In this document: in pieces, positions 4,962-7,699 of the stretch
How positions within the stretch are numbered: position 1 is the stretch's first letter
How the letters are laid out: each line of letters begins with the position of its first letter
Assembly: GCA_016764535.1 (NCBI GenBank)
Contig: JAESRR010000254.1
Coordinates: forward strand, 13,255-20,953
Length of the DNA stretch: 7,699 nucleotides
DNA from: Cohaesibacteraceae bacterium
Lineage (GTDB): Bacteria > Pseudomonadota > Alphaproteobacteria > Rhizobiales > Cohaesibacteraceae
Direction of reading: 5' to 3'
Notes under the pieces: generated by a model
The model's input: the letters and a program-made list of their open reading frames with translations, nothing else
Databases searched by the model: none
Told to the model about the DNA's origin: nothing
Translations under genes and position numbers: made by a program

Positions 4962-7412
4962 TTATGATCTCACTTTTTTCATGGTCGGATCATAGAGTGG
5001 TTTCATATGGACATTGCATTTGATCCGCACAGTCGCGACTTCAAGTTCATAATCACCTTCCAACACATATGCCTGATCAACCCCATCGGGATTGCGGACA
5101 TAACCCAGCCCGATAGACTTGCCTATTGTATGGCCAAAGCCACCACTCGATAGCCACCCAACGCGCTTATTGTTACGATAAATTGTTTCGCGACCAACCA
5201 ACAGGATCTCGGGATCATCGATGGTAAAACAAGCCATCATTTTTTTGACACCTTCAGATTTTTGTTTTTGTGATGCTTCACGTCCTTTAAATGGAATGTC
5301 TTTTTTGAGTTTAACTGCCCAGCCCAGTCCGGCCTCCAGAGGCGTATGATCGGAACCGATATCGGCGCCCCAGGCACGATAGCTTTTTTCAAGACGACAG
5401 CTTTCGATGCAGCGATACCCGGCATTGATTAGACCATGTTCCCGGCCAGCTTCCATGATGGCTTCATACACTGTGATTGCATATTCCACCGGCAAGTGAA
5501 GTTCCCAGCCCAGCTCGCCAACATAGGTCACACGCAGCGCCATGACCGGGCATCCGGCAATACCGATTGTTTTAATCGTGCCGAATTTAAACGTGTCATG
5601 GGAGATGTCGCTGCGGGTGACCTGTTCGAGAATTCTACGGGCGTTGGGACCCATCAATGCAAGCGTGGAATTTGAAGAGGTGATGTCGAAAAGCTGGCAG
5701 TTTAGACCCTCGGGGATATTTCGTTCAATCCAGTTGAAATCATGAGTGGCAAAGCCTGTGCCGGTTACAATGTAGAATTCATTTTCTGCAACTCGCGCCA
5801 CTGTTAAATCACATTCTATGCCACCACGATCATTCAGCATCTGGGTGTATATCAATGATCCAACGGGTTTGTCGATATCGTTGGCCGCTATCCAGCTTAA
5901 TGCTTCAGTAGCGTCAGGTCCTTTCAGGCTGAATTTGGCGAATGAAGTTTGATCGAAAATAACCGCGGCTTCCCGCGTTGCCCTGTGCTCCCGTGCAACA
6001 GCTTCAAACCAGTTTTGTTTTCCAAAACTGTAAACGTCCTCAGGTTTTTCCCCTATTGAAAGATCAGCAAACCAGTTAGGGCGCTCCCAACCCAGTTTTT
6101 CACCAAAACATGCACCCTGGTCTTTCAGGATGTCATAAAGGGGAGACTTACGACATGGTCGCCCACTGGAATGTTCTTCATTTGGCCAGGCCATGGTGTA
6201 ATGTTTGCCATAGGCCTCCATGGTTCTGGTACGGACCCAGTCGGTATCAAAATGCGGGCGACCGAAACGACGAATATCGGCTGACCACAGATCAAATGGT
6301 GGTTCGCCATTTTTAACCCACTCGGCCAATGCCATGCCTGCGCCGCCAGCAGCTGCAATACCAAATGCATTGAACCCGGCACCTATAAAGAAGTTCCTGA
6401 GTTCGGGCGCTTCGCCGATGATGAAGTTTCCATCCGGGGTGAAGCTTTCAGGACCATTTGTCAGTGTGCGTATTCCAGCCGTTTCCAGTGCAGGCACGCG
6501 ACCGAGCGATAATTCCATCAGATGCTCAAAGTGATCGTAGTCTGAATCCAGTAGTGCGTAATGGAAGTCTTCCGGAATGCCGTCTATTGCCCAGGGTAAC
6601 GGGTTGGGTTCATACCCGCCCATCACCAGACCTCCAACTTCTTCCTTGTAATAGGTCAGACGATCCGGGTCACGTAATGTCGGCAGGTTTTTTGGCACGC
6701 CCTTGATAGGTTCTGTCACCATGTATTGATGTTGCATTGGAACCAGCGGGACATTGACGCCAAATCGGGTCGAGAATTCTCTGGTCCATTGTCCGGCGCA
6801 TACGATTACTTTTTCGCACTCGATACGGCCGTGCTCGGTAATAACAGCAACAATCCGCCCCTTGTCGATTTCAAGATCAATGACACCGGTATCCTCGAAT
6901 ATTTTAACACCACTCATTCGAGCGCCCCTTGCGAGGGCTTGTGTGATGTCAGAGGGATTAGCCTGCCCATCTGTCGGCATAAATGCCGCGCCGATAACAT
7001 CATCGATGTTCATCAGTGGCCAGAGATCGAGAGCCTCCTTCGGTGTTAATAATTCCATCTCAAGACCAAATGAACGGGCAGTTGTTGCCTGACGTTTGAC
7101 TTCTGTCCAACGTTCCTCATTACAGGCGAGGCGCAAGCCACCATTCATTTTCCAGCCAGTTCCAAGGCCGGTTTCTTCTTCAAGTCTGTTATAAAGATCA
7201 ACGGAATAACCGAGAAGTTGCGTAATATTGGCGTTGGACCGTAATTGCCCAACCAGACCTGCGGCGTGAAAAGTAGTGCCGGATGTTAGCTTCCTGCGTT
7301 CAAGAAGTATTGTATCGGACCAACCAAGTTTACCCAGATGGTATGCGGTAGAGCAGCCGACGATGCCGCCTCCGATTATGACTGCTTTGGCTGTATCGGG
7401 CAGTTGCTTCAT
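4962..7412 (-). CDS. FAD-dependent dimethylglycine/sarcosine-dehydrogenase-like enzyme with GcvT domain
   Basis: This 816-residue enzyme is predicted to oxidise an N-methyl (or similar secondary/tertiary) amine with FAD and pass the one-carbon unit to tetrahydrofolate. Residues 9-365 form a DAO-type FAD domain. It has GGGIVG at 14-19 and Glu38 for the adenosine ribose. GTTFHAAGL (45-53) carries His49, which aligns with the histidine that links FAD covalently in dimethylglycine dehydrogenase. An FAO_M linker with RRFGRPHFDTDWVRTRTMEA spans about 381-450. Residues about 460-800 are a GcvT-like aminomethyltransferase domain with YVGELGWELHLP (630-641) and SSGGFGHTIGKSIGLGYV (755-772). The length matches single-chain DMGDH/SARDH relatives, so it looks intact. 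ATG 7412 has AAGGA 8 nt upstream and follows the kinase-like gene by 2 nt. The substrate is not certain: sarcosine, dimethylglycine or another methylamine are all possible. Confidence 0.9.
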   Translation of the reverse strand: MKQLPDTAKAVIIGGGIVGCSTAYHLGKLGWSDTILLERRKLTSGTTFHAAGLVGQLRSNANITQLLGYSVDLYNRLEEETGLGTGWKMNGGLRLACNEERWTEVKRQATTARSFGLEMELLTPKEALDLWPLMNIDDVIGAAFMPTDGQANPSDITQALARGARMSGVKIFEDTGVIDLEIDKGRIVAVITEHGRIECEKVIVCAGQWTREFSTRFGVNVPLVPMQHQYMVTEPIKGVPKNLPTLRDPDRLTYYKEEVGGLVMGGYEPNPLPWAIDGIPEDFHYALLDSDYDHFEHLMELSLGRVPALETAGIRTLTNGPESFTPDGNFIIGEAPELRNFFIGAGFNAFGIAAAGGAGMALAEWVKNGEPPFDLWSADIRRFGRPHFDTDWVRTRTMEAYGKHYTMAWPNEEHSSGRPCRKSPLYDILKDQGACFGEKLGWERPNWFADLSIGEKPEDVYSFGKQNWFEAVAREHRATREAAVIFDQTSFAKFSLKGPDATEALSWIAANDIDKPVGSLIYTQMLNDRGGIECDLTVARVAENEFYIVTGTGFATHDFNWIERNIPEGLNCQLFDITSSNSTLALMGPNARRILEQVTRSDISHDTFKFGTIKTIGIAGCPVMALRVTYVGELGWELHLPVEYAITVYEAIMEAGREHGLINAGYRCIESCRLEKSYRAWGADIGSDHTPLEAGLGWAVKLKKDIPFKGREASQKQKSEGVKKMMACFTIDDPEILLVGRETIYRNNKRVGWLSSGGFGHTIGKSIGLGYVRNPDGVDQAYVLEGDYELEVATVRIKCNVHMKPLYDPTMKKVRS
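6010..6030. repeat. 8-bp perfect inverted repeat within the oxidoreductase gene
   Basis: CAGTTTTG (6010-6017) and CAAAACTG (6023-6030) are exact reverse complements with a 5-nt loop. It lies in the coding region for SFGKQNW, in the linker before the GcvT-like domain. It may be chance given the A/T content. Confidence 0.3.
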
Positions 7413-7414
7413 AT

Positions 7415-7699
7415 TTATATTCCTTCGCCCGTTAAAAAACGCGCATGGGCCTGTTCGAAACGTTCAAGGTTTTGTGACGTATATTGTGAATAGTCGAAAT
7501 CAAGATTTGATTTTATTTCCGACACCATGCTCCACATGGACTCCCGCAAGAGAGATGCGCATTTCATTGCGTTATATCGTTTGAGAAGAGCACTATCCGG
7601 GGTGCTGCCGAAATAGCTTTCCAGCATAAAAAGTTCCTGTTCGGAACCAAGCTCGTTGTTTGATGCAAGTCCTCCCAGGTCAAACAAGGGGGAATTGAA
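7415..7699 (-). CDS. Choline/ethanolamine-kinase-like phosphotransferase, C-terminal part (partial)
   Basis: The frame is open at the right edge of the window and ends at TAA (7417-7415), giving the last 94 residues. The visible part begins FNSPLFDLGGLASNNE. The pattern N-x-P-x-FDL-x-x-L followed by a helix ending LESYFG matches the region just after the catalytic metal-binding motif of bacterial choline-kinase-like (LicA/APH fold) phosphotransferases. The segment KCASLLRESMWSMVSEI and LDFDYSQY further on match the family's '+...LR.AMW....' helix and 'DFDF..Y' stretch. The family transfers phosphate from ATP to choline, ethanolamine or related alcohols. The catalytic loop lies outside the window, so activity cannot be judged. 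A TTG at 7687-7685 is an internal Leu codon, not a start. The gene is 2 nt upstream of the demethylase-like gene, suggesting joint use of an amino-alcohol-type compound (inference). Confidence 0.8.
   Translation of the reverse strand, partial: FNSPLFDLGGLASNNELGSEQELFMLESYFGSTPDSALLKRYNAMKCASLLRESMWSMVSEIKSNLDFDYSQYTSQNLERFEQAHARFLTGEGI
7421..7426 (-). promoter_or_regulatory. Ribosome binding site of the FAD oxidoreductase gene
   Basis: Read on the minus strand this is GAAGGA, 8 nt before ATG 7412. It lies inside the last codons of the upstream kinase-like gene, consistent with a two-gene operon with coupled translation. Confidence 0.6.

Noticed and set aside
4943..4979. Possible intrinsic terminator of the plus-strand operon
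   Set aside because: The stem is only 5 bp with a 17-nt loop, and the T-run is explained by the Lys-Lys codons of the opposite-strand gene.
6220..6534. Plus-strand open frames opposite the FAD oxidoreductase
   Set aside because: They are antisense to the strongly supported FAD/GcvT gene, overlap each other in different frames, and show no recognisable motifs.
7415..7687. A complete 90-residue protein starting at TTG 7687
   Set aside because: The frame stays open to the window edge and the residues before it (FNSP) continue the choline-kinase-like pattern, so this is the end of a longer gene.

Overview
The window reads as one compact accessory catabolic locus from a Gram-negative bacterium, most likely an alphaproteobacterium, possibly marine. 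This assignment is inferred from gene content (a three-part TRAP transporter, an FAD-dependent dimethylglycine-dehydrogenase-like enzyme, a CaiB-type CoA-transferase tail next to an HMG-CoA-lyase-like enzyme) and a moderate base composition. No rRNA, tRNA, mobile element or CRISPR array is visible. Nearly every base is coding, and the longest gene-poor gap is about 150 bases.

Plus strand, 1-4936. All genes point the same way and are tightly packed, so this is probably one operon. It enters the window with the last 20 codons of what looks like a class III (CaiB/BaiF) CoA-transferase. This overlaps by 8 nt an HMG-CoA-lyase-like enzyme (57-995). A 54-nt gap with a small hairpin follows, then TRAP transporter genes for the periplasmic binding protein (1050-2057), small membrane subunit (2063-2617) and large membrane subunit (2617-3903). 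After a gap that may encode a 47-residue small protein (3915-4058) comes an NAD(P)-dependent beta-hydroxyacid dehydrogenase of the 3-hydroxyisobutyrate dehydrogenase family (4055-4936). A reasonable reading is uptake of an organic acid, CoA activation, retro-aldol (lyase) cleavage, and oxidation or reduction of a hydroxyacid or semialdehyde. The substrate cannot be read from the sequence.

Minus strand, 7699-4962. A second, convergent unit begins outside the window. It carries the C-terminal 94 residues of a choline/ethanolamine-kinase-like phosphotransferase (7699-7415), followed after 2 nt by a full-length FAD-dependent N-methyl-amine oxidoreductase with a GcvT-like folate domain (7412-4962). 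This pairing points to metabolism of a choline-, betaine- or sarcosine-like N-methylated compound. The two operons meet tail to tail with 25 nt between stop codons and no convincing intrinsic terminator.

The points most worth a second look are the kinase-like/demethylase pairing, the acid-catabolic cassette whose lyase lacks several residues of the classical HMG-CoA lyase active site, the possible coupled small ORF, and a perfect 10-bp inverted repeat inside the end of the dehydrogenase gene. The protein families themselves are known. I see no clearly new system, only an uncharacterised combination.
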